From Thiobacillus sp. (GTDB taxonomy: Bacteria; Pseudomonadota; Gammaproteobacteria; Burkholderiales; Thiobacillaceae), in assembly GCA_024708885.1 (NCBI GenBank), contig JANJXT010000035.1:1-64000 (forward strand): a stretch of DNA of 64,000 nt, given 5' to 3'. The notes beneath the pieces were generated by a model. That model was not told the origin of the DNA. It worked only from the letters and a program-made list of their open reading frames with translations, and did not search any database. The position numbers were made by a program, and so were the translations under genes. Of the stretch, positions 1-7,469 are shown piece by piece. Positions within the stretch are counted from its first letter, which is position 1; each line of letters opens with the position of its first letter.

Positions 1-317
1 GCGCGGCCAGCCACTGCGTGCTGCTCTACCACGCGCCGCTGTCGCAGCTGGGCCGCGAGCGGCTGGCGATCATGCGCGAAACCTGCGACGGCTTCCTGAT
101 TGCCGAAAAGGACCTGGAGCTGCGCGGCCCCGGCGAGGTGCTGGGCACACGCCAGACCGGCATGTGGCAGCTGCGCATCGCCGACCTGCAGCGCGACCAG
201 TCCCTGCTGGCCGAGGCCAGCGTGAGCGCCGACCTGCTGCTCCAGCGCTGGCCGCAGCAGGCGGCCTTGCTGATCCGCCGCTGGGTCGGTGCGGCGACCC
301 GCTACGGCGAGGTATGA
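1..317 (+). CDS. recG: ATP-dependent DNA helicase RecG, C-terminal fragment
   Basis: This is the last ~105 codons of RecG, the helicase that remodels stalled forks and Holliday junctions. The reading frame starts at base 3 and is cut by the window edge. The visible part holds the end of the second RecA-like domain and the C-terminal tail. Typical RecG motifs can be read: DGFLIAEKDLELRGPGE followed by LGTRQTG, and a final helix around PQQAALLIRRW. The stop is TGA at 315-317. It is followed by an inverted repeat and then ubiC. The start in the ORF track at base 18 is only an internal GTG. Identification is strong; nothing can be said about the missing N-terminal wedge domain. Confidence 0.93.
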   Translation, partial: AASHCVLLYHAPLSQLGRERLAIMRETCDGFLIAEKDLELRGPGEVLGTRQTGMWQLRIADLQRDQSLLAEASVSADLLLQRWPQQAALLIRRWVGAATRYGEV

Positions 318-417
318 TGCGTCACCTTAAGTTGCAAGTTTCAAGTGGCAAGTGACAAGAGTAACCCCGCCTCACTAGCCGCTTGCAACTTGCAACTTGT
401 CACTTGGAACTGATTCT
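318..417. repeat. Imperfect inverted repeat of TTGCAAGTT type between recG and ubiC
   Basis: The recG-ubiC gap is filled by two arms. The left arm (about 330-358) reads AAGTTGCAAGTTTCAAGTGG and runs on to GTGACAAG. The right arm (about 380-411) reads GCTTGCAACTTGCAACTTGT and runs on to CACTTGG. Each arm also contains a short internal direct repeat (TTGCAA). The right arm overlaps the proposed TTG start of ubiC. It could act as a hairpin or weak terminator after recG. The same type of palindromic filler, with other sequences, occurs in later gaps of this region. Confidence 0.7.
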
Positions 418-978
418 TTGGACAACTACGGCAAACACAGCAGCGAACCCGTCTGGCACGCCCCGCGCCGCCTGCTGCGCAGCGCCGTGCCGGCGCCCAT
501 CTGGCCCTGGCTGCTCGACGCCTCCTCGCTGACCCGGCGCCTGCAGCAGGCCTGCGGTGGTGGTTTTCGGGTGGAGGTGGTGAGCCAGCGCTGGGAGCTG
601 CCGCTGCTGAGCGAGGCGCGCGTACTGGGCATCAAGGCCGGGCGCCATGCCCTGGTGCGCGAGGTGCGCCTGCTGTGCGGTGGGCAGCCCTGGGTCTTCG
701 CCCGCACCGTGATCCCCGCCGCCACCCTCACCGGTCCGCAACGCCGTCTCGGTCACCTCGGCACGCGCCCGCTGGGCGGCCTGCTGTTTCGTGACCGCAG
801 CATGCGCCGCGGCGCGCTGGAGGTGGCCCGCATCGCGCGTGGTCAGCCTCTGTTCGCGCTGGCCTGTGCCGGCCTGTCTGCGCCGCCGCCGAGCCTGTGG
901 GGGCGGCGTTCGCTGTTCTTCCTGCGCGACAAGCCGCTGCTGGTGTGCGAGATGTTTCTGCCGGGGGTGGGCGAATGA
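397..978 (+). CDS. ubiC: Chorismate pyruvate-lyase UbiC
   Basis: UbiC removes pyruvate from chorismate to give 4-hydroxybenzoate, the first committed step of ubiquinone synthesis; it is cytosolic. Family landmarks are present: LVREVRLL with the substrate-binding arginine, PWVFARTVIP, TRPLGGLLF, a LWGRRS motif and the C-terminal LLVCEMFLP with the conserved glutamate. The length (about 190 residues) is normal. There is no ATG; the frame opens with TTG at 397, and a second TTG at 418 is equally possible, so the first seven residues are uncertain and lie inside the upstream repeat. The stop overlaps the ATG of the next gene (ATGA), so the two are translationally coupled. Confidence 0.88.
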   Translation: MSLGTDSLDNYGKHSSEPVWHAPRRLLRSAVPAPIWPWLLDASSLTRRLQQACGGGFRVEVVSQRWELPLLSEARVLGIKAGRHALVREVRLLCGGQPWVFARTVIPAATLTGPQRRLGHLGTRPLGGLLFRDRSMRRGALEVARIARGQPLFALACAGLSAPPPSLWGRRSLFFLRDKPLLVCEMFLPGVGE

Positions 979-1853
979 TGGGTCTCGGGCAACAGGTGAA
1001 GCAGATGCTGCCGTGGTTGCGTCTGGCGCGGCTGCATCGGCCCGCCGACCTGGGCCTGCTCTGGCTGCTCGGCCTGTGGGGGCTGTGGCTGGGCAGCGAC
1101 GGTAAACCCGCCCCCGCGGCGCTGTCGCTGCTGTTGCTGGCCCTGCTGGCCCTGCGCGCGCTGGCCTGGTTGGTACACGACCTGGCTGCCGCGCTGCTGG
1201 CCCACCCGCGCCACAGCACCGTCGAGGTCCTGCGCGGGATGCCGCTGCCGCTGCGCTGGCTGGCCGGGGCGGAGCTGGCGCTGGCCGTGGTGCCGCTGCT
1301 GCTGCTCGGCTGGCCGAGCCTGATCATCGCCCTGTGCGCCGCCGTGCTTGGTGCGACGTTCCTGCTGCTGCGCCTGCGCACCTTTCTCGGTGAACTGCTG
1401 CTGGCCCTGGCCCTCGCCTCGGCCACCCTGGCCGGTTTTACTGCCGCCGGTGTGTTGCCCGGCAAGACGGCCTGGCTGGTCTATACCGCCGCCGTACTGT
1501 GGATCGGCGCCGCCCTGATCCAGTACGCCGCGCTGCACCTGCAGCAGCATGCCCGTCTCGGCATCAAGAGCATCACCATGCTGTTCGGCCGCGCCGATCG
1601 CTGGCTCATCGCCCTGCTCCAGCTCTTTGCCCTGGCCGCGCTCGGGCTCGCCGGGCACCAGGAAAAGCTGGGCGTCTTCATGCACATCGCCCTCGCCGTC
1701 GGCGCCGTCCTCGGCCTGTACCAGCAGTACCTCATGGCCAGTGCCAGCGACCCGGGCTACCGCCGCGCCTGGCTCAACAACCTCTGGTTCGGCCTCGCCG
1801 TGTTCTGCGGCATCGCCTTTTCCTATCTGTGCCGCTGCGCGCCGGCCGGCTGA
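975..1853 (+). CDS. UbiA-family membrane protein lacking the catalytic aspartates
   Basis: Polytopic membrane protein of 292 residues that aligns along its whole length with 4-hydroxybenzoate polyprenyltransferase UbiA (for example RLHRPADLGLLWLLGLWGLW at the start, LGIKSITMLFG and LYQQYLMA later). In active UbiA proteins two Asp-rich motifs, NDxxDxxxD and YxxxDxxxD before the GIKST segment, hold the Mg-diphosphate. Here the first reads VHDLAAALLA and the second YAALHLQQH, so all but one Asp are gone. The frame is intact and coupled to ubiC, so it is not an obvious pseudogene. It is unlikely to be a normal prenyltransferase. A role in a ubiquinone complex, or a non-metal-dependent activity, is only inference. 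A standard UbiA would be expected elsewhere. Confidence 0.8.
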   Translation: MMGLGQQVKQMLPWLRLARLHRPADLGLLWLLGLWGLWLGSDGKPAPAALSLLLLALLALRALAWLVHDLAAALLAHPRHSTVEVLRGMPLPLRWLAGAELALAVVPLLLLGWPSLIIALCAAVLGATFLLLRLRTFLGELLLALALASATLAGFTAAGVLPGKTAWLVYTAAVLWIGAALIQYAALHLQQHARLGIKSITMLFGRADRWLIALLQLFALAALGLAGHQEKLGVFMHIALAVGAVLGLYQQYLMASASDPGYRRAWLNNLWFGLAVFCGIAFSYLCRCAPAG

Positions 1854-1869
1854 GGTCGGCCATCCACCG

Positions 1870-2400
1870 CTACAATCCCGCCCACCACAGGCGCAGGCGC
1901 AGACCCCAGCCGGTGGTATAGCCGCGCGTGACGAAGCGGATCTCGCCCGCGCCGTCCAGCACGAACAGCGCCGGCACGCCGCTGACGCCCCACTGCCGCG
2001 CCAGGTCGCCGTATTCGTCGGCCACCGTCGCCCAGCGCAGGCCGTGCTGCGTCAGGTAGTGCTGCACCTCCGCTGCCGTACCCGACTGCATCGCCACCGT
2101 CAGCAGCGGCACGTCCTGGGCCAGATGGTCGATGGTACCTTGCTGCGCCCGGCACACCGGGCACCAGCTGCCCCAGAAATACACCAGCGCGGGCGTGCCG
2201 TGGAACTGGTGCAGGGTGAAGCTGCGGCCATCGCTCAAGGTGGCCGTGAGGGGTGGCGCCGGGCCGCGGGCGGCGTCGCGGGTGAGAAAGGCCTCGACGG
2301 CCAGCAGCAGGGCCAGCAGCAGCACCAGCTCGCCGCCGAGCCGCAGCAGGCGGCGCGGGGCGAGCCAGGCGCGCAGACGGGAAGGGGACAACGGGGACAC
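1870..2400 (-). CDS. Membrane-anchored TlpA/DsbE-like thiol-disulfide oxidoreductase
   Basis: A 176-residue protein with an N-terminal hydrophobic anchor (ELVLLLALLLAVEAFL, about residues 24-39) and a periplasmic thioredoxin fold. The active site is YFWGSWCPVCRAQ, and the cis-proline loop reads VSGVPALFVLD. Family members reduce or oxidise protein thiols, for instance in cytochrome c maturation. It begins with GTG, and its start overlaps the stop of cbbR by one base, so the two genes are cotranscribed. The link with the RuBisCO regulator is conserved only as far as this window shows. The substrate is unknown. It faces ubiA convergently with a 16-bp gap. Confidence 0.82.
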   Translation of the reverse strand: MSPLSPSRLRAWLAPRRLLRLGGELVLLLALLLAVEAFLTRDAARGPAPPLTATLSDGRSFTLHQFHGTPALVYFWGSWCPVCRAQQGTIDHLAQDVPLLTVAMQSGTAAEVQHYLTQHGLRWATVADEYGDLARQWGVSGVPALFVLDGAGEIRFVTRGYTTGWGLRLRLWWAGL

Positions 2401-3353
2401 TAGGCGCTGCTACGGCTCTTTTTTTCCACGCGACCGGGCAGTCGCTGTTCGCCCTTGCCGAGCAGCAGCGGGCTTTCCTTGATGAGGTAATCCTTGAAGG
2501 CCTGCGCCACCACCGACAGGCGCTTGCCATGCCGGTTCACCACGTACCAGTAGCGCATGATGGGGAACTCGGCGACGTTGAGGATCACCAGGCGGCCGAG
2601 GGCCAGTTCCATTTCCACGGTATCGCGCGACAGCAGGCCGAGGCCGAGGCCGGCCTGCACCGACTGCTTGATGGCCTCGTTGCTGCCCACCTCCATGCCG
2701 GTGGTGATGCGTACGTCGTGCTGGGCGAAGAAGCGCTCCATGGCGATGCGGGTGCCGGAGCCCGGCTCGCGCACCAGGAACACCTCCTGTTCCAGGCGCT
2801 GCAGCGGGATCTTCTTTTCCTTCGCCAGCAGATGTTCCGGCGGGGCGACGATCACCAGCGGGTTTTCCAGAAAGGCCTCGTAGCCGAGGTCCATGTCCTC
2901 CGGCGGCTGGCCCATCACCACCAGGTCCACCTCGTTGTCCGCCAGCTGGGTCAGCAGGGTCTCGCGGTTGGTGACGTCGAGGCTGACGGTGACGCCAGGA
3001 TAGCGCTGGCAGAAGCCGGCGAGCAGGACCGGGATGAAGTAGTTGGCGGTGGAGGCGACGGAGATCTTCAGGCGGCCCTTGCCGAGGCCCTTCATGCTGT
3101 TGAGCACGCCCTGCAGTTCATCGATCTGCTGCAGGATGCTGCGGCTGTAGTGGTAGACTTCCTTGCCCATCTCGGTGAGGAAGATCTTCTTGCCCAGGTG
3201 CTCGAACAGCGGTACGTCGAGCTGGTTTTCCAGTTGCTTGACCTGCATGGACACCGCCGGCTGCGTCAGGCACAGCTCCTCGGCGGCGCGGGTGAAGCTG
3301 AGATGGCGGGCGACGGCAGAGAAGACCCGCAGTTGGCGCAGAGTGATATTCAT
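2400..3353 (-). CDS. cbbR: LysR-type regulator of RuBisCO genes, CbbR
   Basis: A 317-residue LysR-type regulator with an N-terminal winged helix ([20 protein letters not shown], then [10 protein letters not shown]) and a two-lobed effector domain. The effector domain shows features of CbbR, such as [23 protein letters not shown] and [14 protein letters not shown]. CbbR activates Calvin-cycle operons in response to metabolites such as NADPH or RuBP. It is divergent from a promoter at 3390-3417 that nearly duplicates the cbbL promoter. An inverted repeat overlaps its own ATG, which suggests autoregulation. The gene lies 2 kb from cbbL instead of directly next to it because purC and an unknown ORF sit in between. 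Assignment rests on family features plus context. Confidence 0.9.
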   Translation of the reverse strand: MNITLRQLRVFSAVARHLSFTRAAEELCLTQPAVSMQVKQLENQLDVPLFEHLGKKIFLTEMGKEVYHYSRSILQQIDELQGVLNSMKGLGKGRLKISVASTANYFIPVLLAGFCQRYPGVTVSLDVTNRETLLTQLADNEVDLVVMGQPPEDMDLGYEAFLENPLVIVAPPEHLLAKEKKIPLQRLEQEVFLVREPGSGTRIAMERFFAQHDVRITTGMEVGSNEAIKQSVQAGLGLGLLSRDTVEMELALGRLVILNVAEFPIMRYWYVVNRHGKRLSVVAQAFKDYLIKESPLLLGKGEQRLPGRVEKKSRSSA

Positions 3354-3417
3354 AAGTGTTTTCTTATGTAATCCATTACAACAATTTAATTTACATTATG
3401 TCTTCGCAGTCTACACT
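3351..3417 (+). promoter_or_regulatory. cbb-type promoter P1 with LysR-type inverted repeat next to cbbR
   Basis: An inverted repeat CATAAG-N6-CTTATG (3351-3368) overlaps the cbbR start codon. It is followed after 21-22 bp by a -35 box TTTACA (3390-3395), a 16-bp spacer and a -10 box TACACT (3412-3417). The cbbL promoter at 5221-5248 has the same layout, and 22 of 28 bases from -35 to -10 are identical. By analogy with other CbbR-controlled divergent regions, the inverted repeat is the likely CbbR site. P1 fires away from cbbR, but no gene starts before the terminator at 3522. Confidence 0.72.
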
Positions 3418-3423
3418 AGTTCC

Positions 3424-3554
3424 AGTGCACGATTCAAAGCGAGAAGTGTAGACCGCGGCGGCCGATTCAAAAAACCAGTCAGCGCCCCGCGCGGTAGTCG
3501 AATATCTGTGAGGGAGCCCGGGGCGGCGCATCGGCAACGATGCGCCGCCTTTTT
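3424..3554 (+). ncRNA. Candidate ~130-nt RNA between promoter P1 and its terminator
   Basis: The expected start is about 7 bp after the -10 box of P1, and the intrinsic terminator ends at about 3554, giving a transcript of roughly 130 nt. No credible ORF lies inside; the longest reading is an 8-codon GTG frame without a ribosome site. A direct repeat GATTCAAA occurs twice in it. The RNA would be produced under the same control as RuBisCO if P1 is CbbR-dependent. I do not recognise it as a known RNA family. It could also be a dead-end leader left when purC was inserted. Confidence 0.55.
3522..3554 (+). terminator. Strong intrinsic terminator upstream of purC
   Basis: A perfect 12-bp stem (GGCGGCGCATCG paired with CGATGCGCCGCC) closed by a GCAA tetraloop and followed by five T. 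The T-run is on the plus strand only, so it stops transcription coming from P1 and not from purC toward cbbR. Confidence 0.9.
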
Positions 3555-3654
3555 AATTCCCCGGTTATCGACAGCGCCGCTGCAAATACGCATCATTAGC
3601 CCCTTTCCGGCCGGGTCAATGCGACTCGGCGCCACAGCCCGCGAGAACAAGGCC

Positions 3655-4548
3655 ATGTCCGAAGTCGTTTTCAACTCCGAACTGAAAAGTCTCCCACTGA
3701 TCCAGCGCGGCAAGGTGCGCGACATCTACGCCATCGACGACAGCAAGATGCTGTTCATGGCCACCGATCGCCTGTCGGCCTTCGACGTGGTGCTGCCCTC
3801 GCCGATCCCCGGCAAGGGCAAGGTGCTCACCGGCATGTCCAATTTCTGGTTCGCGCGCACGCAGCACATCGTCGCCAATCACCTCACCGGCATCGACCCG
3901 GCCAGCGTGGTGACTGCCGCCGAGGCAGGTCAGGTGGCGGGGCGTGCGGTGGTGGTGCGCAAGCTGAAGCCGCTGCCGGTGGAGGCCATCGTGCGCGGCT
4001 ACATCGTCGGTTCCGGCTGGAAGGAATACAAGACCAGCGGCACCGTCTGCTCCATGCCGCTGCCCGCCGGGCTGCGCGAGGCCGACAAGCTGCCCGAGCC
4101 CATCTTCACGCCGTCCACCAAGGCGGCGGTGGGCGACCACGACGAGAACATCTCCTTCGAGCGCATGGTCGAGCTGGTGGGCCAGGAGCTGGCCGAGCAG
4201 GTGCGCGATGTCGCCATCAGGCTGTATGTGTTTGCCGCCGAATACGCGCTGACCAAGGGCATCATCATCGCCGACACCAAGTTCGAGTTCGGCCAGGACG
4301 AGGCCGGCAACCTGGTGCTGATGGATGAGGTGCTGACCCCCGATTCCTCGCGCTTCTGGCCGATGGAGTCCTATGCCCCCGGCGCCAATCCGCCCAGCTT
4401 CGACAAGCAGTACGTGCGTGACTATCTGGAGAGCCTGGGCTGGAACAAGAAGCCGCCCGCGCCGGAATTGCCCGCCGAGGTGGTGCAGAAGACCGTGGAG
4501 CGCTATCGCGAGGCCCTGCGCCAGCTCACCGGCAGCGACATCGAGTAA
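3655..4548 (+). CDS. purC: Phosphoribosylaminoimidazole-succinocarboxamide synthase
   Basis: PurC joins aspartate to CAIR using ATP to give SAICAR in purine synthesis. The 297-residue protein is of the long type. Visible landmarks are [12 protein letters not shown] at the N-terminus, [39 protein letters not shown] and the late [10 protein letters not shown]. The start ATG at 3655 fits the family; the longer frame in the ORF track (from 3163) runs through the promoter and terminator and is not real. It sits alone between a terminator and a REP-like pair. A purine gene between cbbR and cbbL is unexpected and suggests later insertion. Confidence 0.95.
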   Translation: MSEVVFNSELKSLPLIQRGKVRDIYAIDDSKMLFMATDRLSAFDVVLPSPIPGKGKVLTGMSNFWFARTQHIVANHLTGIDPASVVTAAEAGQVAGRAVVVRKLKPLPVEAIVRGYIVGSGWKEYKTSGTVCSMPLPAGLREADKLPEPIFTPSTKAAVGDHDENISFERMVELVGQELAEQVRDVAIRLYVFAAEYALTKGIIIADTKFEFGQDEAGNLVLMDEVLTPDSSRFWPMESYAPGANPPSFDKQYVRDYLESLGWNKKPPAPELPAEVVQKTVERYREALRQLTGSDIE

Positions 4549-4556
4549 ATCACGGC

Positions 4557-4615
4557 AGGAGCGCATCGTATTCGCGATATGCCGGTGATGGCGATCGCGA
4601 ATGCGATGTGCTCCT
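4557..4615. repeat. REP-like inverted pair downstream of purC
   Basis: Left arm 4557-4578 reads AGGAGCGCATCG then TATTCGCGAT; right arm 4594-4615 is its near-complement, ATCGCGAATGCG then ATGTGCTCCT. Only two or three mismatches occur over 22 bp. The arm resembles the GGAGC-to-GCGAT layout of proteobacterial REP elements. It would form a long hairpin in the purC transcript and may protect or end it. Confidence 0.72.
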
Positions 4616-4710
4616 ACGATCAATAAATGCCTGGCGCGCATTTGCGCGCGCTGCGATCAGCGACTATGTATATGCAGTACATGGTCATGCTGCGCAGGAA
4701 TCCTCCAGGC

Positions 4711-5103
4711 ATGAAATCCAGTCTGCCCAATCTGCCGATCCTGAAGACGCTGCCCCTGCGCATGGAGGCGGTGCATTACAACAATGTCTTTCTCGCCCTG
4801 CGTCGTCTCGGCGATCCCCTGCGCCTGATGCTGCCGGGCATGCGCGGCTTCGAGATGCAGCTCGACCATGAGGCCTGGGTCTGCCTGGACCGCACCAGCG
4901 ACAACCATCCGCTGCTGGCCTGGACCGGCTTTCGCGGCAATGCGCGCAGCGGCCTGTACGAGCCGGTGCCCTGCCGCCTGCTGCTGTATCACCCCTATGC
5001 CTCGCTGCTGATGCGCAATCTGCCGGAAGAGATCAGCCGCCTGCTGATCCGGCGCCTGAGCCAGCGCTCCGAGCCGGTTCAGGCGCGGGTCATCTGCCTG
5101 TAG
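4711..5103 (+). CDS. Hypothetical protein, 130 residues
   Basis: I do not recognise this family. The proposed start is ATG 4711 (MKSSLPNLPILKTLPLRM); the ORF track start at 4627 is unsupported because those codons lie next to the REP pair. The protein looks soluble, without a signal peptide or membrane segment. It has regularly spaced hydrophobic stretches such as NNVFLALRRLGDPLRLMLPGM and a basic C-terminal helix (EEISRLLIRRLSQRS). Several Trp, Tyr and His residues in the middle suggest a folded domain. It is transcribed toward cbbL and ends about 117 bp before the cbbL promoter. No function is proposed. Confidence 0.6.
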   Translation: MKSSLPNLPILKTLPLRMEAVHYNNVFLALRRLGDPLRLMLPGMRGFEMQLDHEAWVCLDRTSDNHPLLAWTGFRGNARSGLYEPVPCRLLLYHPYASLLMRNLPEEISRLLIRRLSQRSEPVQARVICL

Positions 5104-5175
5104 TTCCCCCTGCCGCGGCCGCGTCATGCGGCCTGATGGTTATCCATAGTCCATCAGTCAAGAATGATGCTTGCA

Positions 5176-5248
5176 TAAGTCGATAAATAATATCTTATCG
5201 TTCCGGCAATTATTATTGAATTTACTTTATGTATCGGCGGCCTACACT
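5176..5248 (+). promoter_or_regulatory. cbbL promoter P2 with inverted repeats
   Basis: -35 box TTTACT (about 5221-5226), 16-bp spacer, -10 box TACACT (about 5243-5248). About 21 bp upstream lies an AT-rich dyad in which ATAAG pairs with CTTAT (about 5176-5199) and CGATAA pairs with TTATCG (about 5182-5201). Location and form fit a CbbR operator. The leader to the cbbL ATG is about 120 nt and contains a good ribosome site, GGAGG, about 10 bp before the start. Coordinates may be off by one base. Confidence 0.75.
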
Positions 5249-5374
5249 AGCCTCCAACAAGGGATACGCCTTGCTGAACGACACCCGGCCTGACCCCTGC
5301 CATCGGGGACGCGCCACGGGGCGTCAATGGATACCACCTGTGTAATCGCTAACCGATCGTGGAGGGCAAGCGAA

Positions 5375-6796
5375 ATGGCAGTTAAGACCTATAACGCGGG
5401 CGTGAAAGAGTACCGCGAGACCTACTGGATGCCCAACTACACCCCGTTGGACACCGACTTACTGGCCTGCTTCAAGGTCGTGCCGCAGGCGGGCGTGCCC
5501 CGTGAAGAGGCCGCCGCCGCCGTGGCCGCCGAGTCTTCCACCGGTACCTGGACCACCGTGTGGACCGACCTGCTGACTGACCTGGACTACTACAAGGGCC
5601 GCGCCTACGCCATCGAGGACGTGCCGGGCGACGATGAGGCCTTCTACGCCTTCATCGCCTACCCCATCGACCTGTTCGAGGAAGGCTCCGTGGTCAACGT
5701 GCTGACCTCCCTGGTGGGCAACGTGTTCGGCTTCAAGGCGGTGCGTTCCCTGCGTCTGGAAGACGTACGCATCCCCATCGCCTACGTCAAGACCTGCGGC
5801 GGTCCCCCGCACGGCATCCAGGTCGAGCGCGACATCATGAACAAGTACGGCCGGCCGCTGCTGGGCTGCACCATCAAGCCCAAGCTGGGCCTGTCGGCCA
5901 AGAACTACGGTCGTGCGGTGTACGAATGCCTGCGCGGCGGTCTGGACTTCACCAAGGACGACGAGAACGTCAACAGCCAGCCGTTCATGCGTTGGCGTCA
6001 GCGCTTCGACTTCGTGCAGGAGGCCATCGAGAAGGCCGAGCGCGAAACCGGCGAGCGCAAGGGCCACTACCTGAACGTGACCGCGCCGACGCCCGAAGAG
6101 ATGTACAAGCGCGCCGAGTACGCCAAGGAAATCGGCTCGCCGATCATCATGCACGACTACCTCACCGGTGGTCTGTGCGCCAACACCGGTCTGGCCAACT
6201 GGTGCCGGGACAACGGCATGTTGCTGCACATCCACCGCGCCATGCACGCCGTGCTCGACCGCAACCCGCACCACGGCATCCACTTCCGCGTGCTGACCAA
6301 GGTGCTGCGCCTGTCCGGCGGCGACCACCTGCACTCGGGCACCGTCGTCGGCAAGCTGGAAGGCGACCGCGACGCGACCCTGGGCTGGATCGACACCATG
6401 CGCGACGAGTTCATCAAGGAAGACCGTTCGCGCGGCCTGTTCTTCGACCAGGACTGGGGCTCGATGCCCGGCGTGATCCCGGTTGCCTCCGGCGGCATCC
6501 ACGTGTGGCACATGCCCGCGCTGGTCAACATCTTCGGCGACGACTCGGTGCTGCAATTCGGCGGCGGGACACTTGGACATCCCTGGGGCAACGCCGCCGG
6601 CGCCGCCGCCAACCGCGTCGCGCTGGAAGCCTGCGTGGAAGCCCGCAACCAGGGCCGTCAGCTGGAGAAGGAAGGCAAGGAGATCCTGACCGCCGCCGCC
6701 GCCAACAGCCCGGAACTGAAGATCGCCATGGAAACGTGGAAAGAGATCAAGTTCGAGTTCGACACCGTCGACAAGCTGGACGTCGCCCACAAGTAA
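5375..6796 (+). CDS. cbbL: RuBisCO form IA large subunit
   Basis: Carboxylates ribulose 1,5-bisphosphate in the Calvin cycle; eight large and eight small subunits form the cytosolic enzyme. The 473-residue chain has all catalytic landmarks: GCTIKPKLG with the base lysine at about residue 168, [15 protein letters not shown] with the carbamylated lysine at about 194, [11 protein letters not shown] (loop 6 lysine at about 327) and GGIHVWHMP. The real start is ATG 5375 ([13 protein letters not shown]) behind GGAGGGCAAGCG; the track start at 5327 lies in the leader. The sequence type and the CbbQ/CbbO genes downstream point to the non-carboxysomal IA branch. No carboxysome genes are in the window. 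Transcription starts at P2. Confidence 0.98.
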   Translation: MAVKTYNAGVKEYRETYWMPNYTPLDTDLLACFKVVPQAGVPREEAAAAVAAESSTGTWTTVWTDLLTDLDYYKGRAYAIEDVPGDDEAFYAFIAYPIDLFEEGSVVNVLTSLVGNVFGFKAVRSLRLEDVRIPIAYVKTCGGPPHGIQVERDIMNKYGRPLLGCTIKPKLGLSAKNYGRAVYECLRGGLDFTKDDENVNSQPFMRWRQRFDFVQEAIEKAERETGERKGHYLNVTAPTPEEMYKRAEYAKEIGSPIIMHDYLTGGLCANTGLANWCRDNGMLLHIHRAMHAVLDRNPHHGIHFRVLTKVLRLSGGDHLHSGTVVGKLEGDRDATLGWIDTMRDEFIKEDRSRGLFFDQDWGSMPGVIPVASGGIHVWHMPALVNIFGDDSVLQFGGGTLGHPWGNAAGAAANRVALEACVEARNQGRQLEKEGKEILTAAAANSPELKIAMETWKEIKFEFDTVDKLDVAHK

Positions 6797-6797
6797 G

Positions 6798-6888
6798 CAG
6801 GATTAAGGATTCAGGGATCAGGATTCAGGGAAAAAAGCGCGGCGCAGCCGCACCACCCCTGAATCCTGAATCCCGACCCCTGACCCCT
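6798..6888. repeat. GGATCAGGG-type inverted repeat between cbbL and cbbS
   Basis: The left arm (about 6806-6830) reads AGGATTCAGGGATCAGGATT. The right arm (about 6856-6885) reads CCCCTGAATCCTGAATCCCG and continues with CCCCTGACCCC. The two pair over about 25 bp with a GC-rich loop. The same word (CAGGGAT) forms a pure tandem array at 52659-52749. In the cbbLS message the hairpin could affect the relative yield of the two subunits; this is inference. Confidence 0.75.
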
Positions 6889-6910
6889 CATCAATTTGAA
6901 AGGAACCCAA

Positions 6911-7267
6911 ATGTCTGAAGTGATGGATTACAAAAGCCGCCTGAGCGATCCCGCCAGCCGCAAATTCGAGACCTTCTCCTACCTGCCCGCCATGACCGCG
7001 GACAACATCAAGAAGCAGGTCGAGTACCTGGTGAAGAAAGGCTGGAACCCGGCGATCGAGCACGTCGAGCCCGAGCACATGATGGACTCGTACTGGTACA
7101 TGTGGAAGCTGCCGATGTTCGGTGAAACCGACGTCGACCGCGTGCTGGCCGAAGCCGAAGCCTGCCGCAAGGCCAACCCCGACAACCACGTCCGCCTGAT
7201 TGGCTACAATAACTTCAACCAGTCGCAGGGCGCGGCGATGGTGATTTTCCGCGGCAAGACCGTTTAA
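6911..7267 (+). CDS. cbbS: RuBisCO small subunit
   Basis: A 118-residue small subunit that caps the large-subunit octamer. Family motifs are visible: [10 protein letters not shown] near the N-terminus, [25 protein letters not shown] and [14 protein letters not shown]. The start ATG 6911 is preceded by AAAGGAAC; the track start at 6896 is a TTG in the leader. The 114-bp gap to cbbL contains a repeat hairpin. An intrinsic terminator follows 17 bp after the stop. Confidence 0.97.
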   Translation: MSEVMDYKSRLSDPASRKFETFSYLPAMTADNIKKQVEYLVKKGWNPAIEHVEPEHMMDSYWYMWKLPMFGETDVDRVLAEAEACRKANPDNHVRLIGYNNFNQSQGAAMVIFRGKTV

Positions 7268-7284
7268 GCCGCGACGGGTGACCG

Positions 7285-7316
7285 CCCCCGTCGCCCGCAG
7301 GGCGCGGGGGCTTTTT
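7285..7316 (+). terminator. Intrinsic terminator after cbbS
   Basis: CCCCCG-T-CGCCC, loop GCA, GGGCGCGGGGG, then CTTTTT. There is one bulged base in an 11-bp stem. It separates cbbLS from cbbQO, so the activase genes receive only read-through or their own transcription. Confidence 0.82.
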
Positions 7317-7326
7317 GTTGGCTTGT

Positions 7327-7454
7327 TTATCCGCGAAGGACGCGAAGGACCACGAAGAAAATCTTCGGGCTGGCTTTCCGGCACTTTGTCTGGACGTGGC
7401 TTCTGGCCTTTATCGTCTTTCCTTCGCGCCGCTTCGCGTCCTTCGCGGATGAAT
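7327..7454. repeat. Inverted repeat of CGCGAAGGACGCGAAG type between cbbS and cbbQ
   Basis: The left arm (about 7329-7356) reads ATCCGCGAAGGACGCGAAGG. The right arm (about 7421-7450) is its complement, GCTTCGCGTCCTTCGCGGAT. The loop is ~65 bp of ordinary sequence. Similar direct and inverted CGCGAAGG words are common fillers in environmental proteobacteria (from memory). It may hide a promoter for cbbQ, but none is clear. Confidence 0.72.
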
Positions 7455-7469
7455 AAAAAAGGAATTGAA

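Noticed and set aside
3430-3456. Eight-codon GTG frame at the start of the P1 transcript as a leader peptide
   Set aside because: There is no ribosome site, no regulatory codon run and no alternative hairpin that would make an attenuator.
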